Under the pieces are notes generated by a model. It was given only the letters and a program-made list of their open reading frames with translations, did no database searches and had not been told where the DNA came from. This document shows positions 10,494 through 21,770 of a DNA stretch of 64,000 nt, piece by piece. Origin of the DNA: Dryococelus australis (Eukaryota; Arthropoda; Insecta; Phasmatodea; Phasmatidae); contig CM057000.1 in assembly GCA_029891345.1 (NCBI GenBank), positions 124,967,338 through 125,031,337 of the forward strand, in the 5' to 3' direction. Every line of letters begins with the position of its first letter. Positions within the stretch are counted from its first letter, which is position 1. The translations under genes were made by a program, and so were the position numbers.

Positions 10494-11525
10494 ATACTTG
10501 AAGGAAATGTTTGTTGATCTAAAAGACATTGTTTTATTGTGCTTTGCATTCGGTAGATTAGGTTCGGATAGGTGGCGCTGGAGATAACTTATATATTTAT
10601 GTGCCGATTTTGCTCATACTTGAAGGAAATGTTTGTTGATCTTAAATAAATTGATTTATTGTGCATTGCATTCGGTAGGTTGGATTCCGATAGGTGGGGC
10701 TGGAGTCTAACTTCTATATCTGTGGGCCAATTTTGCTCATACTTTAAGGAAATGATTGTTGATCTATTGAGACCATATTCACACCATAGTCTAACTTCTA
10801 TATTTATGGGCCGATTTTGTTCATACTTACAGGAAATGTTTGTTGTTCTAAAAGAGAAAAATGTCAGCGATACCATGGTCAAACACAGGTTGACGTACCC
10901 GATGTAATAGAGAGGACGCATTAAGAAGGCAAAATTGAACTTAACACGCACTGCACAAACTGAAGAGCGTCACGAACACAAAATCGAGAAGCAAGTGCAC
11001 GCCAAGCAGATTCAAACACAGCCCAAACTATACAAGACACAATATACTCTTATATTCTGGGAAGGGGAGGAATGGATATCATTTAAATTATAAAGAAATA
11101 AATTAATTCAACGACAGGGTGCTGAAACTGGAAAAAAAAAAAAAAAAAAAAAAAGTTAGTGCTATGAACTTCTATGAGCATCGAATAATTAGACATGAGT
11201 TCCGTCATCGTTCAACAAAAATGTATGAAAAATAATTTAATAAGCTGTGTTGACTGTTTAATTGCAGATTTACTATGTCAATTCAATGTAATTATAACAT
11301 GAAGAATATAATACTTTTATATGTAAAAACAATTATCTTTAAGAAACACAATACACATGAAATTTCCGCCTAATTTACTATGATACACAATGCTCATTAC
11401 ATTGACATAATTTTTTGTTATTTGCCATTTACAATTAATATACAACATATGGTGTTACATACATATAAATTATGGATTTTAAATTTTAAAAAAGAAGTCG
11501 AACAACGTTTGGCAGAATCACCTAG
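10494..11525 (+). mobile_element. Helitron 3' portion, ends in CTAG
   Basis: It begins with four imperfect copies of a unit with CATACTTGAAGGAAATGTTT and TCCGATAGGTGGCGCTGGAG (10494-10860), continues through the TATATTCTGGGAAGG block (11050), an A-run (11133-11154) and an AT-rich tail, and ends GAACAACGTTTGGCAGAATC then ACCTAG at 11525, followed by T. The tail aligns almost base for base with 23740-24604, which ends in the better preserved AACAACGTTCGCCGGG hairpin. A 3' hairpin followed by CTRR is the Helitron 3' signature. No Rep/helicase coding was seen, so it is non-autonomous. Confidence 0.7.
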
Positions 11526-11808
11526 TATTAAATAAAATTTCATAGCATGACGATGATTAGTCACTTGGGTCACTGAACTAATTACAAAATACTTTTACAA
11601 TTATATTTACATGGGAACTTTTTTTAAATCCTCCATCCCTAAAAAAATTGCGCATTTTAATAAAATTTCCAAAAATATACAATTATAATTGATTCAGATT
11701 AATTTTCCCTCTCACTTACAATAGTGAATAACATTTCTCCATATTCAAAACCTACTACACAACCAGCATTAAAACGTGCCTTTAGGCAGTCTTACAAAAG
11801 TTAGCATA
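11526..11808. other. No gene seen
   Basis: Short AT-rich spacer between the Helitron end and the next MITE. Nothing recognisable. Confidence 0.5.
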
Positions 11809-12226
11809 GGCTATTCACGGTAAAATGGGAACTTTGAAAGCCCTGCTTAAAATCTACTTGTATGGAAGTTGTGTAGTCTTCTGCCTTATGTAAGATTAAC
11901 ATTGCCGTGAGCTTCAACAATTTATTCATGCGTCGGTCAAGTGGAACTGTGACATTATTATAAAAGTAAATATTTTACCAATCTGGTTAATTTTACACTT
12001 GGATGCGTTTAAAAAAAAAAAACAGAAAGCGAAAGAAAGAATTGAATTTATCACAAATGGTTGCCTGACACTTTTTATTCGAAATTAAGGTATGAAACTA
12101 CTTTCCCTACAACATTACCAACTTTACTGGGCGCGTGTCATTCAGGATGCACGCTAAAAAATATATGTAGGTAGGGACAATTACTTTATTCTAAGGTTGA
12201 TTCCAAAAGTGCTCACTTTATAACAG
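11809..12226 (+). mobile_element. TA-flanked family A copy 2 (long-type ends)
   Basis: It begins GGCTATTCACGGTAAAATGG after TA (11806-11807) and continues AAAGCCCTGCTTAAAATC then TACTTGTATG, almost identical to the start of copy 4 (36158). Near the right end it has CAACTTTACTGGGCGCGTGT and ..GGTTGATTCCAAAAGTGCTC, also matching the right end of copy 4. The last 20 bases are decayed (CACTTTATAACAGAATAA), so the right limit is approximate. About 420 bp, non-coding. Confidence 0.7.
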
Positions 12227-13626
12227 AATAATCGTACTGAATAATGATTTTAGACACAATAGAATACAGAGGTGCCAAATTTACTCTACATCAAAAGTTA
12301 GTACTTTACTCCTTATTTCACATTCATATAAAATAAGTTACAAATACTTTTTTATGCTAATAAGCAGGATGGATGCCTTCACAAAATTACCTAAATTTAA
12401 TGCAGAAATAAATGCTTAAAATTTCTATAAAAATTCAATAAGAATTCTATCTTGAAACCCCACATTAAAGAATTACAATATTATATTACCTTCATGGAAA
12501 TTTCCAGTTACGCTTTCTCCTATTAAAGAGAGCCCATCATGTGACCTCTCCAAAGTGCCCGCCATCGTCATGTTTGAGAACGTTACATAGTCAGGATCTG
12601 CAACTGCCATCATCGCCTCCGACGTGGAGGAAGCTCCTAGAAGCCGCAGTAATACATCTTCCAATCAATTTGAAGTGTTCCACTGATGTAACATGGTGAC
12701 GTATAGCACGTGACCACCAGGTCAAGCGAGATGACAGTATCAGGAAGGCAGTGCGCCCAGTAATGAACGAGCAGCCATCAAGGCCGCCACATGATGTAGA
12801 ATTAATGTGAGTAGCAACGTCAAACGCCTGCCCGAGGGCACTGGACGCAAGGGCAGATTCTCGTTTTTCACCACGTCAAGGCTGTCGAAGCGCACAAACA
12901 ATTTCATATATATTTTTTATGGTTTTGTGGAATGACATCATTAAAAATTTCATAAAAATGCCAAATCATTTCAAAAATTTCGTGAAAAACAAATCGTAAT
13001 AAAGTTATACGAGAACAGTGTTCGATTTCAGCAGAAGTGTTTCTTGAAGACTTAGGAACAAACCCAAAGACAGACATTTTGTCCATCTGCAATTATGATT
13101 TAACTTCCAGCTATTATGAAATTAAATTTTGTTTTAAAACTTGAAATAAAATTATGGTCGAACCTTCTAAAGAATTAACATTATTATTTTTTCTTCTAAC
13201 CAGATCAACAACTTACATGAACTGTAGCCGAACATGCTTAGTATTCAAATTTCGCAAATTTGTGTTGCAAAACATAAACTAGAAAATCCCATAACTTGGG
13301 TGATTAATATTTGAAAATTTATTTTCCTTGTTTTTATACTTTCATCAGATTACTATTTAATGTAATGTCACAAAATCATTAATATTTTGACAATTTAAAA
13401 TTCTTTAAAAATTTAGAAAGTCATTCTTGGCACTTGAACGCCCTTCGGTGACCTCGATGCGTGGCCAGGCCAACATGACGAAAGTTATGTAGCTGTTACA
13501 AAGCCTTCCTAGAAGGGCAGATGCCGCGATAGTGGTAAATGGTTCAACTACACCATGCTAGCATAATAACGGCTCCACTTAAGGTCGTATTTCTAATTTT
13601 TTTTTTTTTTTATTTTTTTTTTTTTG
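12227..13626. other. No supported gene; one weak exon-like stretch
   Basis: Mostly AT-rich. The minus strand at 12473-12664 has a 63-residue frame of higher G+C that runs into a donor-like AAG|GTAATAT, but there is no family match and no partner exon, so it is not annotated as a gene. A long T-rich run lies at 13596-13626. Confidence 0.3.
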
Positions 13627-14178
13627 TTATCTGAGAGAGGTTTCGAAAAGTGCCCACTTAATGCAGTTGTTTGTTGTCAAATCGTTATAGTTTTCAAAAT
13701 ACAACACTCAAATTCTGGCACAAGAGGGTTATAGGCAGGTTCAAAGTGTTGAATTAGAGCCTAAGCGCGGTATACTGCATTTGTGTTACAAGCTATGAGA
13801 GGAACAAAAACAACTTTTCATCTGCATTTTGTGGTTTAAACTATTTATTAAATGAATGTTAACAGTTTCACTTGAATGAACAAAAATATATTTTCAAACA
13901 AGTCTGATCCCTATTTACAACAAAATTCAGAGTACCAATATTCGCTCACCTGTTTATAAATCGCACTCATACTGAATCAGTATGTTGTGCATACCATACA
14001 GATTTCATTAAATGTAATTTGACTGGAAAAAAAATCCAGGAGCAAAGCCTAGTATGCTGCAGTATTCGGAAAATTGTAAGACTTTTGAGTGTTATATTTT
14101 TTAAACTATAATAATTTGACAACTAATAACTGCATTAAGGGGGCACTTTTCGAAAGTTCTTCCAGATATTCAGATAAA
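13627..14178. repeat. Foldback element with about 90-bp inverted arms
   Basis: The left arm (13627-13715) reads TTATCTGAGAGAGG..TTTCGAAAAGTGCCCACTTA..GTTGTCAAAT..ATAGTTT..AACACTCAAA. The right arm (14080-14178) is its reverse complement with scattered mismatches. The loop of about 360 bp is non-coding. The CGAAAAGTGCCCACTT motif resembles the AAAAGTGCTCACTTTACCG end of family A, so the two may be distantly related. A T-rich run abuts the left arm. Confidence 0.7.
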
Positions 14179-14900
14179 AGAAAGTGAAATATCACCTTAA
14201 GCAGTTTTCTTCAGGTGTCTGGTCACTGATGGGAATATGGTGTGTGCCACGTGTACTTACCACAAAAACAAAATCTGTAAAAATTATTTCAGGCAAATTG
14301 CATTACTTCAAATACTGTATGAAGCTTATGAGTAGTTGAAGTTTCCCTTGAGCAGGTTACCAATCTGTTATAAGGTAAGGCAAATTATGGGGCTGCCATC
14401 TTAAGGCCTCTTGCCATGCCCGATTTTCTGTCGGGGTTTACTCTCCTAGCCTTTGGGTCAATACCCGCTACAAGGCAGTGATCATTTGTTCCTTTTATAT
14501 CATCCCTAAAAGCTGGGTTGCCTCTTCTGCCAGTTCTTCCGTATTGATAAAATTGATCACTATAGACATGGATTGAAGGAACGTATCACACGAATGGATG
14601 AGAGAAATCTTACAAAGGAGATAACACACTATAATTCTACAGGCAAGTGGGATGTTGGTCGACCAAGAAGAAGAGGAAACGTGGTGTGAAGCCGGAACAG
14701 GCAGTGGCCTAATCCATGAAGTGTAGAAGAAGAAGAAAAAAGAAGAATTAATGAACGTTGAAGTTTTTTATATAAATGCAGACGTCTTCATAGAGTTCGA
14801 CCGAACCTTTTACACACGTTGGCAACATCGAGTCTGACATTTCTGCTCACCCCGCCCACCAACTGTAAATGAGTGAAAAAGGTGAGCGTACTAATTAGAC

Positions 14901-15151
14901 GGGGCCGCAGTGGCTGAGTGGTTAGCCTGCTCGCTTCCTACCTAGGCGATCCGGGTTCATTGCCCGGCCAGGTCACCTTCGCATGTGGGAATCGTGCCGG
15001 ATGATGCCGTTGGTCGGAGTGTTTTCTCGGGGATCTCCCATTTCCCCAGCCACTTCTTTCCGGCGCTGCTCCATACTCACTTCAATCACCCTCATCGGCT
15101 CTCAAGACCTCGATGTTAAGAGCCGTCCAAATCTCTTCACTCGCTTCACTT
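14901..15151 (+). mobile_element. tRNA-derived SINE, copy 1
   Basis: The head GGGGCCGCAGTGGCTGAGTG then GTTAGCCTGC contains a pol III A box (TGGCTGAGTGG), and GATCCGGGTTCATTGCC fits a decayed B box at the expected spacing, like a tRNA-Ser/Leu head. The body has GGAGTGTTTTCTCGGGGATC and GCTCCATACTCACTTCAATC, and the end has GAGCCGTCCAAATCTCTTCA. The same order occurs in reverse at 15325-15527 and 39531-39771. About 250 bp; it would be transcribed by RNA polymerase III and moved by a LINE. Confidence 0.85.
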
Positions 15152-15324
15152 ACTAATGAGACGACATAATTTGTTCTTCAAGAAACAATACTAAATTTTA
15201 TGCACAGTGGTGTAGATGAAATGAAGTAGAATAAAGATGTCCATGATGAAGCAGTCTGGGTTCTCAGTCTTTATTCAGGATTGTTCCGTCTTCAGACAGA
15301 TCTTCAAATCCGCACTTGACCTGA

Positions 15325-15527
15325 GTTGAGTCGAGAGTTTTGGGTTGATCTTAACAACTAATGCTGATGAGGGTGAATTGAGGTGAGTATGGAGCAGCGC
15401 CAGATTAAGAGGCGGCATCATCCAGCACGATTCTTACTTGCGAAAATCCAGGAGTGACCCTGGGGATCGAACCCGGTTCGCCAAAGTAGGAGGCGAGCAG
15501 TCTAACCGTACTTGTCCGTAGCACAAC
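15325..15527 (-). mobile_element. tRNA-derived SINE, copy 2 (diverged)
   Basis: On the minus strand this reads a decayed A-box head (ACGGTTAGACTGCTCGCCTC), then GCGAACCGGGTTCGATCCCC (a good B box), then the same body landmarks as copies 1 and 3: CGCTGCTCCATACTCACCTC, CACCCTCATCAGC and TTAAGATCAACCC. It lacks part of the middle region (the GTTTTCTCGGGGATC block). Its orientation is opposite to copy 1, 170 bp away. Confidence 0.75.
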
Positions 15528-15667
15528 TACTGGTGCGTGAGACACACAACAGGATAAACTTCCTCGGTCAGATTTAGAAAATCATTGAAAATATATCATG
15601 ACTTCGTTCAGTATTGAGAAGGAAGAAAACTGAGAGACTGAGAAAGGTTATGATTCATTCGCTGTTA

Positions 15668-15890
15668 TCTTCTATAAATATGAAATCCATTGTGTGTGAG
15701 TAAACTGCGTCATCGCTGACAAACCAATGGACCAATTGAGACAATATTCACACCATATGTTATTGACGTGGCGAGTAAGGTTTTTAGTTATGTTTCATGA
15801 GTTATGTTTCATTCCGATAGGTGGCACTGGATTCTAACTTCTATATTTATGGGCTGATTTTGGTCATACGTGCAGGAAATTGTTCTAGTG
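15668..15890 (+). mobile_element. Helitron 5' end fragment, second copy
   Basis: It starts TCTTCTATAAATATGAAATCC after an A and continues with TGTGTGTGAGTAAACTGCGT, CAAACCAATGGACCAATTGA and the ATTCCGATAGGTGGCACTGG unit, in the same order as 8384-8585. A short internal duplication (AGTTATGTTTCAT twice) lies near 15790-15815. Homology ends near 15890, where unrelated C-rich sequence begins. Confidence 0.65.
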
Positions 15891-15929
15891 TTCTTAACTC
15901 AGGCTTTCAAATTATTTTTATTGGGCGGC

Positions 15930-16190
15930 AGGCAGAGAGAGCTCCAGCTGAGGCGCCGGCGGGGGGAAGACCTGGCGCCGAGAGCCCCGAGCGCAACAGG
16001 CGCCCCCCTGTACCCACCAGCATCCCCCCCTGCAGCCCCAGCACCCCCTTTCAACCACCAGCCACCCCCTGTACCCCCCTGTACACCATGTACCCCCAGC
16101 AACCCCCTGCACCCCCCCCCGGTACTCCCCAGCACCCCCCCTGTACCCCACTGCACACCCAGCACCAACACACCGTGGCTGCAACCAGTC
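15930..16190. repeat. C-rich low-complexity tract
   Basis: The plus strand is strongly C-rich, built of irregular units around CCCCCTGTACCC and CCCCAGCACCC. It opens frames in several phases and on both strands (Pro-rich or Gly-rich), explained by composition rather than coding. It lies between a Helitron fragment and the Jockey LINE. Confidence 0.7.
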
Positions 16191-16525
16191 AAGCGCCCTC
16201 CCTAAGGCTACTTGTTTTCTGAAAGTAAAAAATTTTAGTTCCTCCACTAAATACAGAAATATATATTTTCTACTTGAGGTACTTAGCGCAAGTCACCCGG
16301 GCCTCCCCAGCCCTGCCTCCGGCAGAGGGGAGAGGCCGGGATGTGCCGGCGTGGACGAAGGCACACACCACAACAACGAAGGTTTAGGTACTTGGTAGGA
16401 ACACTTTCACGTAGGTTCCCTTCTGTTTTAGGATACATTTGTATTTTTCCCTCCATTAATTTCATTCCACTGTAGGTTTCGGACATAAGCGAAGCCATGG
16501 CAGACCTCGGGGCTGAATAAACTCT

Positions 16526-17837
16526 ATGAAACAGCTACAGGATGTGCCAGCCCTTAGGGCCCCTCTGGCCACCTCGGTGCGCCCTCAGGGCACAAATGCG
16601 CCCTCACAAAGCCACCAACATGCGCAAAACATCAGCGCAGCGAACCCACAACCGAAAAAGGTGCAAATTAAGCCCTTTACAGTCTACACGACTAGGGAAC
16701 ACACATCCAGCCCTGAAAAAGTCTATGGACGCGAACATGGCCTTATCATGGAATTCTGTCTGCACAGGAACAGACAGCATTCGTGTTTTTACATCATCTA
16801 TCACCGATTATGTAAACGCAGTTCGCCTCGTGAAACAGTTGGGATATCAGCACAGCCTTCTGCGCCAAGAGACTGAAATCCCGGTTAAACTTGCATTCTG
16901 CAGGGTACAAGCCAACACTCAACACGACTTCCTGGTGGAAGAATTTCAAGCTGCCAGAATGCCTGTCGCGCGTTTTTATTTCATACATGACAAACCGCAG
17001 AGCGATCAATAAACTTGTAGTTGAACTGCCCAATGGCTCCAACACAGCGCCCTACTTGGCACTTACACGCTTTGCTGACCTATCAGTGGAGGTAAAAGAC
17101 TTCCACCACCCAACAGGGCCAGCTCAGTGCTCGCGATGCCAGCGATATGGCCACGTAGCCGGAGGCTGTGATGCCGCACCCAAATGCAGATACTGCAGTG
17201 GAAACCACCTCACTACAGCCTGCATTGTTGTCAACGACAGAGCAGAGGTCAAGTACGCACATTGCGGGGACAACCACTGTGCTAACTACCGCGGTTGTAG
17301 GAGCTATAAAGCAGCAAAGTGGAGTAGACTGCCACAATATGAAAGACAGTCGCACCAGCTGCAGCCTAAGCTGGCTATCCGCGAAAATGCGCGAACAAAT
17401 GCATGGTAGCAGCCACTTCAATCCCAGGCCCCCTCAGGGCAACAGCAGGCGCCACCCCAGCCTCCGAAAAATATATTCATGCGCCACTGGGCACAACAAG
17501 CACGACCCAGCCAATCCCAATCTATAATAGGTTCGGATATTACATGAACGATGCTGAATTTCCACCCACCGCAATGATTTCATCCCCCGCGATCCTAACA
17601 GGCGCTGGGGTAAAAAACCGCGTAAAAGCCAAAGGAAAAACGGCTCGAAAAATTATCCCCCCACCCCTCCCCACGCGAGCGAAGCTCCAGCTGCCACCAT
17701 CGCGCCTGTGGCCGCTCCTGCCTGCGTGGCCAATCAGGGGCCAGCCCCTCACCCATTGGGCGAGCAGGTTGGCACAGCTCCCCTACAAAAGAAGTCCGAA
17801 AATGGCCCAGAGCCCTCTGGCCTATATTACTGTTTAA
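16526..17837 (+). pseudogene. LINE ORF1 (gag-like) with CCHC knuckles, first part
   Basis: ORF1 of Jockey-clade LINEs is an RNA-binding protein that coats the element RNA. Here a frame-shifted N-terminal part (16542-17012) includes RVFTSSITDYVNAVRLVKQL. The 16891-17409 frame follows with L-P-E-C...NGSN..PYLALTRFADLSVEV (the pre-knuckle domain), then C-S-R-C-Q-R-Y-G-H-V-A-G-G-C, C-R-Y-C-S-G-N-H-L-T-T-A-C and a third, degraded knuckle (Y-A-H-C-G-D-N-H-C-A-N-Y-R-G-C). A proline-rich tail follows, and the frame at 17708 runs to the insertion point at 17815. At least three frame changes make it non-functional. Confidence 0.8.
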
Positions 17838-18765
17838 CTTCACTCACGAGACGTGTTTTCATGGCTCTGCTTTCGAATTTTACAAGTCTAAATAATTATC
17901 AATACAGAATATAGTTCAAAACTATTTTTAAAATATAAATTCACGCCTTCAGCGCAATTATACCGCCCGATTTCATAGAAATAAGGCCCCGAAACTGGCC
18001 GGAATTTTCCGATCGGTCCGGGACAAAAAACTACCATGTTTAACAAAACTAGTTGGCGCTTGCATCGCGCCAGCCATATCGCTCTCGGACCTCCCCGAGT
18101 TAACATGTTTTCTTAACTTTTAGCCGCTCGTCACGGTACATTCAGACATGCACTCACACACCAATCAGATTATTTAATTGTTTTAACATATAAGAAATGA
18201 AGTAATTACAAAAACTGAAACAACAACACTGATTTAAATTTTCGCGAAACTTAAATTCACCACTTCAATATACATATAATTAATTTAATTATATAAACCC
18301 TTGCCACTCCAGTCATGGGAAAGCTACTTTTATCGAAAATTTAACTTCATTTGGCTATTAACCTCCGCTTTTTATACCAAACTGTCGCTAGCTCTCTCAC
18401 AGGGAGATCGTGACAGTACTTCACAAGTCCTGAACTTTAAAATTCCGCGCTGATAAAATCAATTAACTTCACCACTCTCTTTTATCCCTTACAGGCAGGG
18501 AAAAAGAGAGTAAAAATCAGTTATGGAAACAGCTCCCAGGCGTTACCCTGGGAATCCTGTACAATAATGTTGCTTTGCAGCTTGAAGTAAGTTTGATGGG
18601 TTAGGAGAGGGGAGGGGGTTAGCTTCTCCTCGCCTCCGCAAACTAATTGATAACCAACTGGGTGGCCAAGGTTCCTCACAAGGAGCCGATCTACCCCCGC
18701 GCTGAGGGAGTAGCATCCCAGTGATGTAAAATGGCGGTGGAGCGACCAGAACGACCTCAGAGCCC
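17816..18765. mobile_element. Unclassified 950-bp insertion in LINE ORF1, 8-bp TSD
   Basis: The octamer CAGAGCCC stands on both sides (17808-17815 and 18758-18765). Removing the insert with one copy of the octamer brings the plus-strand frame ending ..ENGPEP at 17815 directly into phase with the frame starting at 18766, which continues the ORF1 C-terminus. This independently supports the boundaries. The insert is non-coding, AT-rich in the middle and G+C-richer near the right end. Terminal inverted repeats are not obvious. An 8-bp duplication fits a hAT-type transposon, but this is inference. Confidence 0.65.
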
Positions 18766-19005
18766 ATGGAGGCAGCACCTGCATCCCTACAAGCTCCTTT
18801 CATCACGGACGCGATTAAAACTGTGTTCAACAGCGATGCTGAACTAATCAAAACGCCCCATTTAATGAACGAGCTAATTCCCCTAGTACAACTAATCGTT
18901 GTTTGGACAACCCCTGGTCTTTCGCAGGAAGACAAAATTGCCCAGACAATCATACTCCACTTAAAGATGGTCATGAACATTGACCATGCAAACAAACAAC
19001 TGTAA
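18766..19005 (+). pseudogene. LINE ORF1, C-terminal part
   Basis: A 79-residue frame with a helical, hydrophobic C-terminus (NELIPLVQLIVVWTTPGLS, then DKIAQTIILHLKMVM). It ends just before the endonuclease ORF starts near 19008, the usual tight ORF1-ORF2 junction of Jockey elements. Its phase matches the ORF1 frame on the other side of the insertion at 17816-18765. Confidence 0.65.
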
Positions 19006-19007
19006 TG

Positions 19008-19965
19008 CAGCTACAGTAAATAATTCCGATCCACACATATACACTATTTTCTACTGGAATGTGCATAGTCTTAGTAGCAAAAAGGACGAATTTATTGATT
19101 ATTTGTCTCTAAATAACGTGAAACTCGCGGCAGTAAACGAGACACATTTTACACCAAATAATTGATTATCTGTCCCAGGCTATGCCATATACAGGCGGGA
19201 CAGGGCGCAGAATGTAGGCAGAGGTGGTGGAGTTGCAATTTTTATTAACCACTCAATACTACATCACGAAATATTACTTATAGATTTCCTTACACCGGAA
19301 GCAATGGGAATTGAACTTAAATTAGGTCAACAAAAAAACAAACTGCTATCAGTTTATGCCCCAACAGGGCGCTCTCTCGCAGCAGCAGATCTTGATATGT
19401 AAATTAATAATGTAGGCCCTGTAATACTAGCCATCGGGGACATTAATGCAAAACATCCGTATTGGCATTCGCGAACTAGAACTGCAAATGGTGTGCTATT
19501 GCAAAGGCACTAAGCTAATCGAAATTATCAGGCTATGGCACCTTATGAGCCGACATATAACCTGACACAACGAAATGTACACCCTGATGTGCTTAATATC
19601 GTAATAAATAAACAGATTAGTACTGGCTTCGACCTCTGGGTCGAGCAGGATCTTTCTTCCGACCATTTCCCAGAACATATAGATTTCCACTCACTTAATG
19701 TTGAATCTACTGCCCCTAGAAAAATTAAAGACTATTCCCATGCGAATTGGCCCGCATTTACAAATTATACTGACCAAAATTTACCGCAATTAGACACAGC
19801 TTCTATAAGATCAACTGAAATAATTGACGAAGCAGTCTCAGCCCTTACTGTAACTATTCATAAAGGTATGGCAGAGCACATTCCAGAGAAAATTATCACG
19901 ACAAAACTAGAAACTTCCCCACAATACATACGAGATATTATCACGCAAAAAAAAATCACTTAAGG
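19008..19965 (+). pseudogene. LINE ORF2 endonuclease domain
   Basis: This is the apurinic-like endonuclease that nicks target DNA. It opens with F-Y-W-N-V-H-S-L (usually WN..gl), KLAAVNETHF (catalytic Glu box), Y-A-I-Y-R-R-D-R with G-G-G-V-A-I-F-I, L-S-V-Y-A-P-T-G, A-I-G-D-I-N-A-K-H-P-Y-W-H-S (usual GDFNAKH..W), and S-S-D-H-F-P (usual SDHLPV). In-frame stops occur near 19165, 19401 and 19513, so it is inactive, although all main motifs survive. Confidence 0.8.
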
Positions 19966-20117
19966 CGAAAGTATACACGCCGCAGAGATCGCAGAATTAA
20001 GGCCCGCATAAATGAGCTGCAGGCAGTGATCTCGGACGAAGTAGCCCTTTGGAGGGCTACTGTTTGGGATGCGAAAATCGCAAGATTAAATACAAACACG
20101 AATAATCTGTGGGGAAT

Positions 20118-21770
20118 AATGTAGCGCCTATTAAACAAAACTGATAAAGTTCCGCCCTTAACCACGACCGCTGGTGTAGCCTTCACCCCTGAAGCGAAGG
20201 CACAGGCCTTTGCCAATGTGCTGGAAAACATTTTTCAGCCAAATCAGGTACCCAGTGATAGAATTTTCACCACACAAATTCTTGAGGAACCAAATATTAA
20301 ACAATGGCAGTCCACAGAACACGGACCAGAATATACACAATTGCAAGAAATTAAACTTGCCATCCACAATATGAAGCCTAAAAAGGCACCTTGCGAAGAT
20401 GGCATACAAGCGATTGTATTAGAGAAACTTCCCGATATAGCTCTTAAACATTTAGCACTATGTGTGAATCCAATGCTCAAGTTCAAATATTTTTCCAGTA
20501 CATGGAAAAAAAAAGTGAATGTAATTGTTTTTCACAAGCCGGAAAAGACAAGAAACTGACCCAAAATTATAGGCCAATCAGCCTACTCAACACACTTTCA
20601 AAGGTAGTTGAATATATTATATTAAGGCGAATAGATTATCATCTGGAAAGCAATAACTTACTACAAGAGGAGCAATTTGGCTTCCGATCGAAACACTCGA
20701 CGACACATCAGCTTGTACGAGTTACGGAATACATTACTAATGCCTTTAACTTTAAATATTATGTTGTTGCAGTATTCGTATTCCTTGATATCTAAAAAGC
20801 CTTTGACCGTGTATATCATGCAGACCTTATATACAAATTGTATGATTTAAAACTCCCTGACTGCTATGTCGAATTGATAAGCAGCTATTTGACGCACAGA
20901 AATTTCACTGTTTCATTCGAGGGTGCTAAATCTGGCGCAAAAAATGTATGTGCCGGAGTGCCACAAGGCAGCATTTTGGGCCCTGTACTATTTAATATAT
21001 ACATAAATGACCTACCGAAACCTGATCACCGACTGGTGCAATTTGGGTGCTATGCGGACGACACAGTTATTTTCAGTCGCTCCTACAATCTCGAACTAGC
21101 AACCTAAAGGTTACAAAATGTACTAAATTCTTTTCAAAATCTGTATACAAAATGGCGTATAAAACTTAATATTGGCTAAAGAGAGGCTATTGTCTTTACT
21201 GCACACAGTTACCCCAGGCGAATAATCGCCCCGAATTAACTCTATTTGACGAACAAATTCCCCATAAAGATGTAGTGAAATACTTAGGCGTCCATATGGA
21301 CCTATAGCTAACTTGGAAGGCGCATATAGATGCAAAATGTGCCAGCGCCCAAGCACGGCTATCCACACTCTATCCTTTATTAAACCCACTAAGTGCCCTA
21401 ACCCGAAACAAGGCTGTATTATTGTATACAATGCTAATACACCGAATTATAACTTATGCTGCGCCCACCTGGTCACATGCAGTTAAATGCACACAAGGCG
21501 CCTCCAAATAATTCAAATAAATGTCTACGAATAGCAACAGATGAGCCCTGATACTGCCCTTTTGCCGATCTGCATCGCGAATTAAAAATTGAAAAACTGG
21601 ATGAGCACTTCATGAAATAATCACGAAAATTTTACACTGATTATGCAAACAGTGCAAATGCGAAAATATCTAGCCTCGGGGATTATGACCCCGAGGAAAC
21701 TCGAAAATATAAGTGCCCGAAAAGCATCTTGGCTCACAGGCTACCTTAACCCCCACACCCTAAATTACCC
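20118..21770 (+). pseudogene. LINE ORF2 reverse transcriptase and C-terminus
   Basis: RT blocks appear in order: MKPKKAPCEDGIQAIVLEKL (block 1), Y-R-P-I-S-L-L-N-T-L-S-K-V-V-E (block 2), E-Q-F-G-F-R-S-K-H-S-T-T-H-Q-L (block 2a), a block A remnant F-L-D-I-stop-K-A-F-D-R-V, G-V-P-Q-G-S-I-L-G-P-V-L-F-N-I-Y-I-N-D-L-P (block B), and FGCYADDTVIFS with the intact YADD catalytic centre. After 21107 the thumb and C-terminal region continue in broken frames to about 21770. Stops at 20793 and beyond inactivate it, but the palm motif is unmutated, so decay is moderate. Confidence 0.85.

Noticed and set aside
10494-10860. Regularly spaced repeats that might suggest a CRISPR array
   Set aside because: Units are about 90-125 bp, diverged, without unique spacers of constant length, and belong to a Helitron in a eukaryotic genome.
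12473-12664. 63-residue minus-strand frame with a donor-like AAG|GTAATAT
   Set aside because: No partner exon, no family and only moderate composition contrast; too weak to call an exon.
14901-14985. Possible functional tRNA-Ser or Leu gene
   Set aside because: The A and B boxes are tRNA-like but the arms do not pair as a cloverleaf, and the same 250-bp sequence recurs as a SINE.
15821-16247. Overlapping frames of 97-133 residues on both strands (Pro-rich or Gly-rich)
   Set aside because: They arise from a C-rich low-complexity tract that opens several phases at once; no codon structure or domain.
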